DNA of 64,000 bases from M3007 sp046329435 (GCA_046329435.1 JAXLUR010000005.1:1-64000), one strand, 5' to 3'; positions 42,430-50,971 are shown, numbered from the stretch's first letter. Numbers and translations are program-made. Notes: generated by a model not told the origin, from the sequence alone.

Positions 42430-43356
42430 ATGCTTCGTTTGTTGATTTGCGGCTTTTTGTTGGGACTGACCGGCGTATGCGGATGGTCTCAAGCGACTGC
42501 ATCGGTCAATCCTTTTGAACTTCGGCACCGTTTGCCCAGACAGGTGTTGCCGGCCGATTCGCTGCTTGTCGAAAACCTGCCTGCAGACGAACGCAACCCT
42601 TTCGATCTGGTACAACACCGCCCGCCCGGCATGGTCAAAACCTTGCTGGAAGACGTGGCTGAGCCTTTCGAACCCGCCACTTTGCTGCCACATGGCGACA
42701 CGCTGCCCAAACAGGGCGTTTTTTGGGTGCTGACGATTCTCCTGGGTTTGTTGTCGGTGTCGATCGCCTCGAACAGGACAGCCGTTGATCGCGCCTGGCG
42801 TGGTTTTTTGAACGATAACGGCCTGACGGTGGCGCAACGCGAGGCCTCGGGACTGGTGGGCAATACGCCCTATATTTTCCTGTACGCCAATTTTCTGCTC
42901 AATGCGGCGGTTTTTATTTTCCTGCTCACACGGGTTTTTGCAGGAGGGGAGTACAACAACGCCCGCTTTCTCCTGCTTTGTCTGGGGATCGCCTGCGCGT
43001 TGTTTCTCGTCAAGCACCTTTTCGTGGGGTTGCTGGGCAATTTGTACCCCGTAGACGCCGAAGTAAGGCGCTACAGTTTCCTGATTATGCTCTTCAACTG
43101 CGTGCTGGGACTGTTCCTTTTGCCTTTCAATGTGTTGCTCGCATTTGCCGGAGACGGCGAGCTGATCAAGCAATTTATTGCCTTCTGGATGCTCGGCCTG
43201 GTGGCCATTTTTTATGCTTACCGGTCGTGGCGTTCGTCAACGATTGCCCGTAAATTTTTGATCGCTGACCAATTTCACTTTTTGTTGTACCTTTGCACCG
43301 TCGAAATCGCACCGGTTATCGTGCTGGTCAAAGTTGCCCTGCAACAAACCAGCTAA
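42430..43356 (+). CDS. DUF4271 membrane protein
   Basis: A 308-residue protein. A signal-like N-terminus (MLRLLICGFLLGLTGVCGWS) and a periplasmic stretch of about 90 residues precede six or so helices. The block LNDNGLTVAQREASGLVGNT and the C-terminal DQFHFLLYLCTVEIAPVIVL are typical of DUF4271, which in Bacteroidota is usually found directly upstream of hemD. The ATG at 42430 is chosen because the longer frame from 42397 overlaps the promoter box. The role is unknown; the conserved link suggests haem biosynthesis or membrane anchoring. Confidence 0.88.
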   Translation: MLRLLICGFLLGLTGVCGWSQATASVNPFELRHRLPRQVLPADSLLVENLPADERNPFDLVQHRPPGMVKTLLEDVAEPFEPATLLPHGDTLPKQGVFWVLTILLGLLSVSIASNRTAVDRAWRGFLNDNGLTVAQREASGLVGNTPYIFLYANFLLNAAVFIFLLTRVFAGGEYNNARFLLLCLGIACALFLVKHLFVGLLGNLYPVDAEVRRYSFLIMLFNCVLGLFLLPFNVLLAFAGDGELIKQFIAFWMLGLVAIFYAYRSWRSSTIARKFLIADQFHFLLYLCTVEIAPVIVLVKVALQQTS

Positions 43357-43396
43357 CCTCGGAATCCTCACCATTTCACATAAACACAACTCCCGG

Positions 43397-44176
43397 ATGT
43401 CTGCAAGTGCTGCACCTGTTCAGGAAGCCACCTTCAAAAGAGTTCACAACATCCTGATTTCTCAGCCCAAGCCGGCCCAGTTCGCTGCCTACGAAGAATT
43501 GCAAAAGAAATTCAACGTACGCATCGATTTTGTGCCGTTTGTCACCGTAGAAGGGCTGACGGAAAAGGAGTACCGGAAAAATCGGGTTTATCCGAACGAC
43601 TACACGGCTATTGTATTCACCAGCAAAAATGCGGTGGATCACTTCTTCCGTCTTTGCGGCGAATTGCGCATCAAAATGTCGGAAGAAACAAAATACTTCT
43701 GCGCTACGGAGACTATTGCCAACTACCTGCAGAAGTTCATCATGTTCCGCAAACGCAAGGTGTTCAACGGCACCAAAAGTATCCTGGAACTCAAATCCTA
43801 TGTGCTGCGGCACAAGGAAGAAAAGTTCTTCCTGCCGTGCAGCGACCAGGGCAATCCGGAAGTCACCAAGTTCTTTGCCGATCTGAAAGTGCCTATCCAG
43901 GAAGCGGTCATGTACCGTACTGCCAACACCGACCTGAGCGATCTGAAAGATATCAAATACGATATCATCGCTTTCTTCTCGGCACTCGAGATCAAATCCA
44001 TGTTCGAACAGTTTCCCGAGTTCAAACAGGAAGACCGGCGCATTTGCGTGTTCGGCACGGCTGCCCACAAGGCAGTCACCGATCGTGGCATGACCGTCAA
44101 TATCCAGGCCGGCACCCCCGAAGCGCCTTCTATTGCCGTGGCGCTTGAAAATTACCTGAAAGTATCCAATCGATGA
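43397..44176 (+). CDS. hemD: Uroporphyrinogen-III synthase
   Basis: A 259-residue protein with the two-domain HemD fold. It closes hydroxymethylbilane to uroporphyrinogen III in haem and siroheme synthesis. The Bacteroidota form is recognisable by ILISQPKPAQFAAYEELQKK, VFTSKNAVDHFFRLCGELRI, FLPCSDQGNPEVTKFFADL, IAFFSALEIKSMFEQFP and FGTAAHKAVTDRG. The start at 43397 (MSASAAPV) agrees with the family. A TACCTTTG box at 43288-43295, inside the DUF4271 gene, may give an internal promoter. Sequence divergence is normal for HemD. Confidence 0.9.
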   Translation: MSASAAPVQEATFKRVHNILISQPKPAQFAAYEELQKKFNVRIDFVPFVTVEGLTEKEYRKNRVYPNDYTAIVFTSKNAVDHFFRLCGELRIKMSEETKYFCATETIANYLQKFIMFRKRKVFNGTKSILELKSYVLRHKEEKFFLPCSDQGNPEVTKFFADLKVPIQEAVMYRTANTDLSDLKDIKYDIIAFFSALEIKSMFEQFPEFKQEDRRICVFGTAAHKAVTDRGMTVNIQAGTPEAPSIAVALENYLKVSNR

Positions 44177-44185
44177 AGGTTGAAA

Positions 44186-44247
44186 AGGGTTGATGCGGTT
44201 GATAAAAGGAGTGCACCCGCACTCCTTTTATCAACCGCATCAACCCT
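44186..44247. repeat. Perfect 29-bp palindrome with 4-nt loop
   Basis: Arms 44186-44214 and 44219-44247 are exact complements around the loop ACCC. The outer part contains GTTGATGCGGTTGATAAA, the motif also found at 3119-3254. For a minus-strand transcript the hairpin is followed by TTTTC, so it may terminate the small gene at 44381; on the plus strand it is followed by A7. A second inverted repeat AACACGGA/TCCGTGTT lies at 44253-44260 and 44293-44300. Confidence 0.85.
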
Positions 44248-44380
44248 AAAAAAACACGGACGCCCGATGTTTCATCGAGACGCCCGCAAACCTCCGTGTT
44301 ATTGCTCAAAATGATACGTTCGTTGAAATAACCCGGCGAGCGGCCTTGATGCTGCTCCGCCCTGCCGGTCGCGCTACAAC

Positions 44381-44575
44381 CTAGGCCCTGCGCTGCTTTC
44401 GGGCACTGATGGTGACCTCGGGCAATGCCAGCTGAGGCATGGCCTCGGGAGCCGTGATTTCTACTGCCGGGAGCGTGATTTCCGCAGCCACAGGAGCGGG
44501 GCGGTTGAAGTACCAGGTAGCGGCTGCAATGAGCGCCAGGGTAAGGACGGTAGCGACTAAAAGATTGTTTTTCAT
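44381..44575 (-). CDS. Small single-helix membrane protein
   Basis: A 64-residue frame beginning MKNNLLVATVLTLALIAAATWYF, a positively charged N-terminus and one transmembrane helix, then a Pro/Ala/Glu-rich tail with two similar segments (ITLPAVEIT and LALPEVTIS) and a basic end ARKQRRA. It may be a periplasm-facing anchored peptide. Family unknown. Amino-acid pattern, the possible terminator at 44186-44247 and the isolated position support a real gene, but only moderately. Confidence 0.6.
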   Translation of the reverse strand: MKNNLLVATVLTLALIAAATWYFNRPAPVAAEITLPAVEITAPEAMPQLALPEVTISARKQRRA

Positions 44576-44932
44576 AGCTGGATGCACAGGTTTCAGTAGC
44601 GGTGCTTGTTAAAAGGTATTGTAAATATACTTGCAAAATTGGGTACCTTGCAATACATAATAGTTGAACTGAACTGCCTGACCGACCAATGGCTACTTCC
44701 TGTCGATCAAAAGTTGCGGGGAATCAGCGCGGTACCTCGTACGATATTTTTCGTATTTGCCAGACACAGGTATAGACAACATTGCGGCAAAAGAGGTTGC
44801 GTATGACAAACTGCAATACGCCGCCTGCGGGTTCAATAACCTTTCATTCGGGTCAAAGGGAGTAAATTGCCAGACAAACGAACAGGCTACCCTATGTGGG
44901 TTGCTGAAAAAAACGCCGGCGTAGCGGGGCTG
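44576..44932. other. Intergenic region before the HAD gene
   Basis: 357 bp without a convincing gene; AT content is higher than in its surroundings. A frame through about 44775-44925 reads like a decayed short peptide (Cys, Asn and Gln rich) but has no start or recognisable family. I see no tRNA or clear hairpin. Confidence 0.4.
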
Positions 44933-45628
44933 TCAGAGGAGATGGCGGCCCTGGAGCCATTCCGGCAATTCGAGCAGGGAGGCGATCAGCCCGTCGTTGT
45001 CCAGTAAAGCCAGTTCTTCGCGGCTGTGCGTCCCGTTGGTGACTGCAATGGAACAACGGCAGCCGGCATTGCGGCCCTCCAGCAGGTCGACGGGGGTATC
45101 GCCGATCTTGATTACCTCGCCTGGGTTGGTCACACCGAAGGCATCCATCGCTTTCCGGATCATAAACGGCTCGGGGCGCCCCTTGGGTACTTCATCGCTG
45201 CATACCACGAAATCGACCGGGTTCCCGTTGCTATGCCAGTCGAGCTTTTGAAGAATAATATCCGTGACCACCCGGTAAAAACCTGTATTGAGTGCCACCC
45301 GTACTGCCCGGGCGCGCAGCCATTGGAAAGCAGCCAGAGCGCCCTCGGTGGGTTGAACTTCATGGGTGAGGTAGTAGTTTTCCAGAATGGTTCGGAAGGT
45401 CCGGTAAGAGCGTTCGGCCAACCATTTTACCTCTTGGGTATCGGCGCCGAGTTGTTCTTGCCACAAAATGCCGAAAACTTCCAGTTTGGAAACGCCCATC
45501 AAGGCATTTAAGCGGTTGCGTGGCGCGTTGATTCCCTCTTCACGACAGGCTTCGGAAAAGCAAAATAACACCTCGTCGTTGTCGCGAACGGTGGTGCCGG
45601 CGATATCGAATACTGCAAGTTTGATCAT
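44933..45628 (-). CDS. Phosphonatase-like HAD hydrolase (TIGR03351-like)
   Basis: A 231-residue HAD-superfamily enzyme. Motif I is VFDIAGTTV: nucleophile D8, and A10 in place of the usual second Asp, as in phosphonoacetaldehyde hydrolase PhnX (DxAGTT). LMGVSK places a lysine (K48) near the position of the PhnX Schiff-base lysine. The C-terminal motif is IGDTPVDLLEGRNAGC. I infer C-P bond hydrolysis of phosphonoacetaldehyde or a close analogue, giving phosphate. GACCTTTG (plus 45634-45641) 5 nt before the ATG may be a near-consensus -7 box. It lies downstream of a GNAT gene and near the FAD and HD genes that are typical of phosphonate operons. Confidence 0.85.
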   Translation of the reverse strand: MIKLAVFDIAGTTVRDNDEVLFCFSEACREEGINAPRNRLNALMGVSKLEVFGILWQEQLGADTQEVKWLAERSYRTFRTILENYYLTHEVQPTEGALAAFQWLRARAVRVALNTGFYRVVTDIILQKLDWHSNGNPVDFVVCSDEVPKGRPEPFMIRKAMDAFGVTNPGEVIKIGDTPVDLLEGRNAGCRCSIAVTNGTHSREELALLDNDGLIASLLELPEWLQGRHLL

Positions 45629-45663
45629 GCCGCCAAAGGTCGGGGCGAAATATTAACCGGGTA

Positions 45664-46143
45664 TTAAATTTGACCGGAGGGTTGGCAAAGCGCTTTTTCC
45701 ATCCGAAAGCGCGTGACAGACACGCCTCGAATCAGGACGATTTTTTCTTCCAGCACGACGAAGCCTTTTTTGTCAAAGTAGGATTGCGCAGAGGTACTTA
45801 CTTCCGCGCCAATGGCAGCAAATCCTTGCTTGCGGGCGTAGCGTTCGATCTGACGGAGCAACGCCCGTCCGATACCTTTGCCCTGTTCCGACGGATGAAC
45901 GTACAGAAAAGTCAATTGCCCCTCCGACGACAGGCTTGCAAAGCCGAGCAGTTCCTTTTTCTTTTCCACAACGAAGCTCTGCTGATTGTCAAACAGTTCC
46001 CACACAGACTTATCCGCTTCGTCTGGCGCCCAGGCCGCCAGTTGTTCAGGCGTGTGGTCGCGTGCGTTAACGGTATGAACGGTCTGAAAGAATAGCTGCT
46101 GCAACCGGCGTTTGTCTTCCCGTTTGGAGGCGCGCAGAAACAT
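45664..46143 (-). CDS. GNAT-family N-acetyltransferase (YafP-like)
   Basis: A 159-residue acetyltransferase. The acetyl-CoA loop is LYVHPSEQGKGIGRALLRQI, and the C-terminal block is SYFDKKGFVVLEE. The N-terminal RDHTPEQLAAWAPDEADK segment is typical of the YafP-like group. The ATG at 46143 is preferred to an extension of ten codons. It lies 35 bp upstream of the phosphonatase-like gene on the same strand. Aminoalkylphosphonate acetyltransferase PhnO is also a GNAT, but this protein looks more like YafP, so a phosphonate role is only suggested by position. Confidence 0.87.
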   Translation of the reverse strand: MFLRASKREDKRRLQQLFFQTVHTVNARDHTPEQLAAWAPDEADKSVWELFDNQQSFVVEKKKELLGFASLSSEGQLTFLYVHPSEQGKGIGRALLRQIERYARKQGFAAIGAEVSTSAQSYFDKKGFVVLEEKIVLIRGVSVTRFRMEKALCQPSGQI

Positions 46144-46286
46144 TGAATTTACCCTGGTTTTACTTCTGCACAAAGAAAGGCCGAAGGATATTAAGCGGGT
46201 TTTAAGAAACCGTTATGTAATTGTAACTGCTTCGTTTTCAGGCTGAAATGGGCGTATGATTGTCCCATATTCCGAAATCGTACGTC

Positions 46287-47561
46287 ATGCCTTCTTCACA
46301 GGGGTCGCCGTTGCCCCGCTCGTTTGCCCCGACCCATACTGGCGCCTTTGTTTTGCTGGCTGCCGTTTCTTCCTTTTCGGCCTATTTGTGCATGTATGCC
46401 TTTCGGAAGCCTTTTACGGCCGGATTTTACGAAGGACATACTTTTTGGGGCATTCATTTCAAGATTCTGCTGGTGGTTGCGCAGGTAGCTGGCTACGCGA
46501 CCTCAAAGTTTATCGGCATACGGGTTATTTCTTCCATGAATGCCCGCCTCCGCGGCCGGTCCATCCTGGGTTTGATCGGGGTGGCCGAGCTGGCGCTGGT
46601 AGGTTTCGCCCTTACTCCCTCGCCGTGGAATGCGGTCTGGATGTTTGTCAACGGGCTTCCGCTGGGCATGATCTGGGGTTTGGTGTTCAGCTACCTGGAA
46701 GGCCGTCGCACCACCGAGGTGCTGACTGCCGCGCTGAGCGTCAATTTTATTCTGTCGTCGGGTTTTGTCAAAACAACCGGCCGCTGGCTGCTCGACGCAG
46801 GCGTTTCGGAGTGGTGGATGCCGGCAGTTACAGGCCTGCTGTTCGTCCCGCTGTTGCTGCTTGCTGTTGCCATGCTTGAACGCCTGCCTCCACCGACATC
46901 GGCCGATCTTGAAAGCCGTTCGCCGCGTGTGGCCATGAATGCCCAAGGCCGCAAGGAACTGTTTTTACGCTATGCACCCGGCCTCGTGATACTGATCGTC
47001 GTGTATTTGCTACTGACGGTTATTCGCGATGTGCGCGACAATTTTGCCGTGGAAATCTGGGCGGGCCTCGGTTTTAAAGGCCTGCCCTCCATCCTCACCA
47101 CCGCCGAAATTCCGGTCGCTGTGCTGACACTGGCGGGTATCAGCGTCCTGATGATCGTGCGAAATAATTTTCAGGCCCTGAAAGTCAACTTGTTGATCTG
47201 CGGGCTCAGCATACTGCTGCTGGGCGGCAGTACACTGGCGTTCCGCCATGGCGCGCTTGGGCCAGTTGTATGGATGATCGTATCGGGTGTAGGCTTGTTC
47301 GTACCCTATATTTTGTTCAATGGAATTTTGTTCGACCGCCTGCTGGCCGCTTTTCGCGAACGCGGAAACGTCGGATTTCTGATGTACACAGCCGATGCAT
47401 TCGGCTATCTCGGAAGCGTAGGCGTGCTACTATGGCGCAATTTTGGGGCGGGGAGCTTGTCTTGGCTCGACTTTTACACAACCCTCTGTTACACAGGCGC
47501 AGGAGCGATGCTGATCCTGATCGGGATGGCCTGGCAGTATTTTTTTCACAAACAACGATAA
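46287..47561 (+). CDS. DUF5690-family MFS permease
   Basis: A 424-residue membrane protein with about twelve helices. Signature segments are FSAYLCMYAFRKPFTAGFYE, VAGYATSKFIGIRVISSMN, MIWGLVFSYLEGRRTTEVLT and VIRDVRDNFAVEIW. The family resembles organophosphate:phosphate antiporter-like MFS proteins. The ATG at 46287 is chosen over a TTG at 46260. TATGATTG at 46255-46262 may be a one-mismatch -7 box. It is followed after 12 bp by the FAD oxidoreductase gene, so it probably moves that enzyme's substrate, here inferred to be an aminoalkylphosphonate. Confidence 0.87.
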   Translation: MPSSQGSPLPRSFAPTHTGAFVLLAAVSSFSAYLCMYAFRKPFTAGFYEGHTFWGIHFKILLVVAQVAGYATSKFIGIRVISSMNARLRGRSILGLIGVAELALVGFALTPSPWNAVWMFVNGLPLGMIWGLVFSYLEGRRTTEVLTAALSVNFILSSGFVKTTGRWLLDAGVSEWWMPAVTGLLFVPLLLLAVAMLERLPPPTSADLESRSPRVAMNAQGRKELFLRYAPGLVILIVVYLLLTVIRDVRDNFAVEIWAGLGFKGLPSILTTAEIPVAVLTLAGISVLMIVRNNFQALKVNLLICGLSILLLGGSTLAFRHGALGPVVWMIVSGVGLFVPYILFNGILFDRLLAAFRERGNVGFLMYTADAFGYLGSVGVLLWRNFGAGSLSWLDFYTTLCYTGAGAMLILIGMAWQYFFHKQR

Positions 47562-47573
47562 AAATGACTTTCC

Positions 47574-48695
47574 ATGCGCAACAATAAATTTGACGTGGCC
47601 GTCGTCGGGGCCGGAATCGTAGGGCTTGCCATTGCCTATACCGCTGCCAAAAAAGGCTTGAAAGTGGCTGTTTTTGAACGGAATGCGCGCGCTACCGGCG
47701 CTTCCATTCGCAACTTCGGACTTGTCTGGCCGGTTGGTCAACCTGCGGGCCCATTGTTCGACAGGGCAATGCGCAGCCGTGAGACCTGGCTGGAACTCTC
47801 CGCCGCCGCCGGTTTCTGGCTTCGCCGCAACGGCTCTCTCCAGCTGGCTTATCATGATGATGAATGGGCAGTAGTTCAGGAGTTTTACTCGACGGCGAAA
47901 TCGGAAGGTTATCAACTCCAATTGCTTGCCCCTTCGGAAGTGCCGGACTATTCGCCGGCAGTACGCACCGAGGGGTTGAAAGGGGCATTGTTCAGTGCTA
48001 CGGAATGCACGGTAACCTCGCGTCAGGCGATCCCGCTTATAGCCGATTACCTCGCCCGGGCCCTGGGGGTCGAATTTCACTTCGGCTCGGCAATCACTTG
48101 CGTGGAGCCCCAAACCCTGTCTGACTTTTACGACCTGTGGCAAGCCGAACGGATTTACGTCTGTTCGGGCGCCGAGTTTGAAACCCTGTATCCCCGCATT
48201 TTCCGTGAAAGCGGAATTACCAAATGCAAACTTCAGATGTTGCGCACCGGGCCGCAGCCGGAAGGCTGGCTGCTCGGTGCCTCGCTGTGCGCCGGCCTGA
48301 CCCTGCTGCATTACGGTTCGTTCGCCGATGTACCCGGACTGTCCGATGTTCGCGAACGCTACATGCGTGAAAACCCCCTGTTGGGCCAATATGGCATCCA
48401 CGTACTGGTATCGCAAAATGCTTATGGAGAATTGATTCTGGGCGACAGCCATGAGTATGGCTGGGATGTGTCACCCTTCGACGACCTTGCGATTAATCAA
48501 CTGATCCTCGACTATTTGCGCGGCTTCGCCAGCTTTCCGTCGGGTGGAATTGTGGAAAACTGGCATGGCGTTTACCCCAAACTGCCCGGCCAGTCCGATT
48601 TTGTGCTGGAGGCTTCCCCCGGAGTCTGGATTGTCAATGGTTTGAGCGGGGCGGGCATGACCATGAGTTTCGGCCTGGCACAGGAACTGGTTTGA
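47574..48695 (+). CDS. FAD-dependent oxidoreductase (DAO family, TIGR03364-like)
   Basis: A 373-residue amine oxidoreductase. The dinucleotide motif VVGAGIVGLAIAY is at about residues 9-21, and the FAD-closing motif GVWIVNGLSGAGMTMSFGLA is at the C-terminus. The block ATGASIRNFGLVWPVGQP and HYGSFADVPGLSDVRERYM are typical of the TIGR03364 group, which recurs in phosphonate operons next to phosphonatase-like HADs. Family members have been reported to oxidise aminoethylphosphonate derivatives to phosphonoacetaldehyde, as I recall; here this would feed the HAD enzyme at 44933. It is co-oriented with the DUF5690 permease. Confidence 0.87.
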   Translation: MRNNKFDVAVVGAGIVGLAIAYTAAKKGLKVAVFERNARATGASIRNFGLVWPVGQPAGPLFDRAMRSRETWLELSAAAGFWLRRNGSLQLAYHDDEWAVVQEFYSTAKSEGYQLQLLAPSEVPDYSPAVRTEGLKGALFSATECTVTSRQAIPLIADYLARALGVEFHFGSAITCVEPQTLSDFYDLWQAERIYVCSGAEFETLYPRIFRESGITKCKLQMLRTGPQPEGWLLGASLCAGLTLLHYGSFADVPGLSDVRERYMRENPLLGQYGIHVLVSQNAYGELILGDSHEYGWDVSPFDDLAINQLILDYLRGFASFPSGGIVENWHGVYPKLPGQSDFVLEASPGVWIVNGLSGAGMTMSFGLAQELV

Positions 48696-48749
48696 AAACC
48701 TACTGGTAATATGGGGGAAGTGGCCTTAACGCGCTTCCCCTGGATGTGC

Positions 48750-49349
48750 TCACAGCCTTTGCAACAGGTGTTTCCGTATCAGCATTTCCAGCCAGAAAAT
48801 ATCTTGTACAGACTGGCCGGGTATCTTGGCTTGATCGTCGATCCGCCGCAACATCAGGTGCTCCTCCAGGAGGCTGTCTTGCCGGAACGCTGCAATCTCG
48901 TCGGGGCTCATGGGCCCGCCCTGCAGGGCCAGCGTCTGGCGGCTGGCTTCCGACAAACCTGCGAAATAGACCGGATCGGTAGCCACCAGATAGCGTTTGG
49001 CTTCCACATGGGCCGCTACCAGCCGGGCGATTCGGGCAGAAAACCCGCGCGCCATCAGGTACCGTGCACCCAGGGTTTCATGGTCGGCTACGCCATAACT
49101 GCCCATCTGTACGATTTTTCCCTCCGAAACGCACAAATGACCTATATCGTGTAAAAAAGCGGCCAGTACAAATTCCGGGTCGTCCGGGCGCAGGTTTTTA
49201 GCCAGTAGGGCGGCCTGTACGGCGTGTTCGAACTGACTGACGGCTTCGCCATGGTATTCGGCGTGCCCGTGAAACCGAAAGAGTGACATGACGGCTTCCA
49301 CAATTTCATCGACATCGCGGGCGGTATTCAAAGGATGGTTGGAAAACAT
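48750..49349 (-). CDS. PhnZ-like HD-domain oxygenase (TIGR03276-like)
   Basis: A 199-residue HD-domain protein. Ligands typical of the mixed-valence diiron oxygenase PhnZ are visible: FEHAVQAALLA (H42), FLHDIGH (H67, D68, H71), ADHETLGARYL (H90), AAHVEAKRYLV (H114 and the substrate-binding KRYL), and RRIDDQAK (D171/D172). LSEASRQTLALQGGPMS is also a hallmark of the group. PhnZ cleaves 1-hydroxy-2-aminoethylphosphonate to glycine and phosphate, after PhnY. No PhnY homolog is in the window, so the substrate may be different. It is convergent with the FAD gene and 146 bp upstream of the susD stop. Confidence 0.88.
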   Translation of the reverse strand: MFSNHPLNTARDVDEIVEAVMSLFRFHGHAEYHGEAVSQFEHAVQAALLAKNLRPDDPEFVLAAFLHDIGHLCVSEGKIVQMGSYGVADHETLGARYLMARGFSARIARLVAAHVEAKRYLVATDPVYFAGLSEASRQTLALQGGPMSPDEIAAFRQDSLLEEHLMLRRIDDQAKIPGQSVQDIFWLEMLIRKHLLQRL

Positions 49350-49441
49350 GGTACTCTTTTTCAGGATGAAGAAAAAGTGGAAAGCCAGCTTTACGCCGGA
49401 TCTCCACTGAACTGAAACCCATTAAACAATTGATAGCCAAC

Positions 49442-49476
49442 GGCTGGGAGCCGCTCAATCGCGCAAGCTCCCAGCC
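49442..49476 (-). terminator. Hairpin after the susCD operon
   Basis: GGCTGGGAGC (49442-49451) pairs perfectly with GCTCCCAGCC (49467-49476). No T tract follows, so termination would be weak; it may instead protect the 3' end of the mRNA. Confidence 0.5.
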
Positions 49477-49495
49477 CGGGTTGTCAAATGGCGGC

Positions 49496-50971
49496 TTACT
49501 GAATCAGCCAGAAGCGGAAATTGACATCGTCGCCGGGATTGCCCTGGCGGGTCAGTGCAAGGTTGTAGTTGTTCGTATTGTTGTCGCGTTCGCTGGTCGG
49601 GTATTTGAAACGCATCGGGATAACGCCCAGGTTGCCCGTGCCGGGGCCGCCCTGATAAAAGGTCGGTACGCCCGTACGACGCCAGTTGTAATACGCTTCG
49701 AGGCCGCTGTGCTGCGCCAAAGCCAGGTATTTTTGGGCCAACACCTGCGATAACCCCTCCGTGTTGTTGCCTTTGTAGGCAACCACGGGTTGTGCGAGGT
49801 ATTCGTCGACCGCAGCCTGACTGACGCCGTAAAGCGTCATGGAGGCAGCAATCCCTTTGTTGTACCAGTCGGCGGCGTTACCGCTTGCCCAGCCGCGATT
49901 GATGCCTTCGGCGATGTTGAAACACATTTCCGGATATCCGATCTGGATGCAGGGTTCGCCCTCGTAGCTGCTGAAAAAACGCGCCTTGTTGATCAGGGAA
50001 TATTCCCCGGTTTGCACCTTGGTGGCCATGGCGTCGAGGCTTTCATCCGAAGGCGCGCCGACATAGGCTTCGTAATCCGCCGCGGTGTAGCCGGCCGCGA
50101 GTTTGGCGGCTGCCGGCTCGGCGACGGCAAAAACACGCGGATCGTGCAGGGCCGACAACGTATTCACGTACGTAGCCGAGGTGTTGTAACGCAGGGCGTA
50201 AAAGCCGAAGTTGTCCTGGTTGAACGGATATTTTTCCAGCGGCCCGTACAGGTAGGACATATTATCGTCGTTGCTTTCCATGAGGTTTTTGGATAGCGTG
50301 GCGGCGAACTGCTGGGCCAGATTCAGATCGGCCTCGCCGGCTTTCAGGCTTAACTGGACCAGTACGCGAAGTTTGAAGGCGTTCACGGCTTTTTGCCATT
50401 TGCGCAGGTCGCCGTTGTAGTAAATATCGCCTTGCAGGGTATTGTCGGCTGCGTCGATGCGCTCCTGGAGTTGTGCATCGGCTGCGTCGAGCCATACCAG
50501 GATTTGTTTGAAAATATCCTTTTGCGAATCGTAGGCCGGGGCAATGTTCTGGTCGCCCTGCAAAGCCTGGCTAAGCGGGAGGTCGCCCATTTTCATGGTC
50601 ATATCGTAGTAGAAATAGGCGCGGAAAAAATTGGCCAGGGCCGAGTAGGCGTTTACATCGGGCAGGTTGATACGTTTGGCCTCGTCTTCCATTTTTTGCA
50701 CATTTTTGAGCGTGGTAAAACGCAGGTCGGCGCTACCTGTCCAGTATTCGTTGTTGTCGTAGTAGTTGTAGTTGGAGCACCAGTATTGGCACCAGCGGCT
50801 TTCCTCGTCCCAGGGGGCGTAGTAAAGGTCTTTGAGAATGCCGCGCAGTACGAGTGAGGGCGGTACGGAAGTAGATCGGTTGGGATCGGCCTCGAGGTCG
50901 TCGAATTTTTGACAGCCGGCCATCGAAACCAGTACGGCAAGCGTTAAGAAAATATTTTTCAAGTTGTTCAT
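49496..50971 (-). CDS. SusD/RagB-like outer membrane lipoprotein
   Basis: A 491-residue protein. The lipoprotein signal is MNNLKNIFLTLAVLVSMAGC with the lipidated Cys at 20. The SusD-like TPR core (NAYSALANFFRAYFYYDMTM, KWQKAVNAFKLRVLVQLSLK) and the C-terminal YLALAQHSGLEAYYNWRRTG ending are characteristic. It forms the lid that captures ligand over the SusC barrel. It follows susC by 40 bp. The ligand cannot be read from the sequence; position next to PhnZ-like and phosphoesterase genes suggests a phosphorus-bearing polymer or lipid rather than a plain glycan. No glycoside hydrolase is present in the window. Confidence 0.94.
   Translation of the reverse strand: MNNLKNIFLTLAVLVSMAGCQKFDDLEADPNRSTSVPPSLVLRGILKDLYYAPWDEESRWCQYWCSNYNYYDNNEYWTGSADLRFTTLKNVQKMEDEAKRINLPDVNAYSALANFFRAYFYYDMTMKMGDLPLSQALQGDQNIAPAYDSQKDIFKQILVWLDAADAQLQERIDAADNTLQGDIYYNGDLRKWQKAVNAFKLRVLVQLSLKAGEADLNLAQQFAATLSKNLMESNDDNMSYLYGPLEKYPFNQDNFGFYALRYNTSATYVNTLSALHDPRVFAVAEPAAAKLAAGYTAADYEAYVGAPSDESLDAMATKVQTGEYSLINKARFFSSYEGEPCIQIGYPEMCFNIAEGINRGWASGNAADWYNKGIAASMTLYGVSQAAVDEYLAQPVVAYKGNNTEGLSQVLAQKYLALAQHSGLEAYYNWRRTGVPTFYQGGPGTGNLGVIPMRFKYPTSERDNNTNNYNLALTRQGNPGDDVNFRFWLIQ

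Noticed and set aside
44606..44806. Plus-strand frame of 66 codons after the small membrane peptide
   Set aside because: No start signal, composition or family; probably chance in a more AT-rich gap.
45664..46143. Possible PhnO aminoalkylphosphonate acetyltransferase
   Set aside because: Sequence pattern fits YafP-like GNATs better; only the position suggests PhnO.
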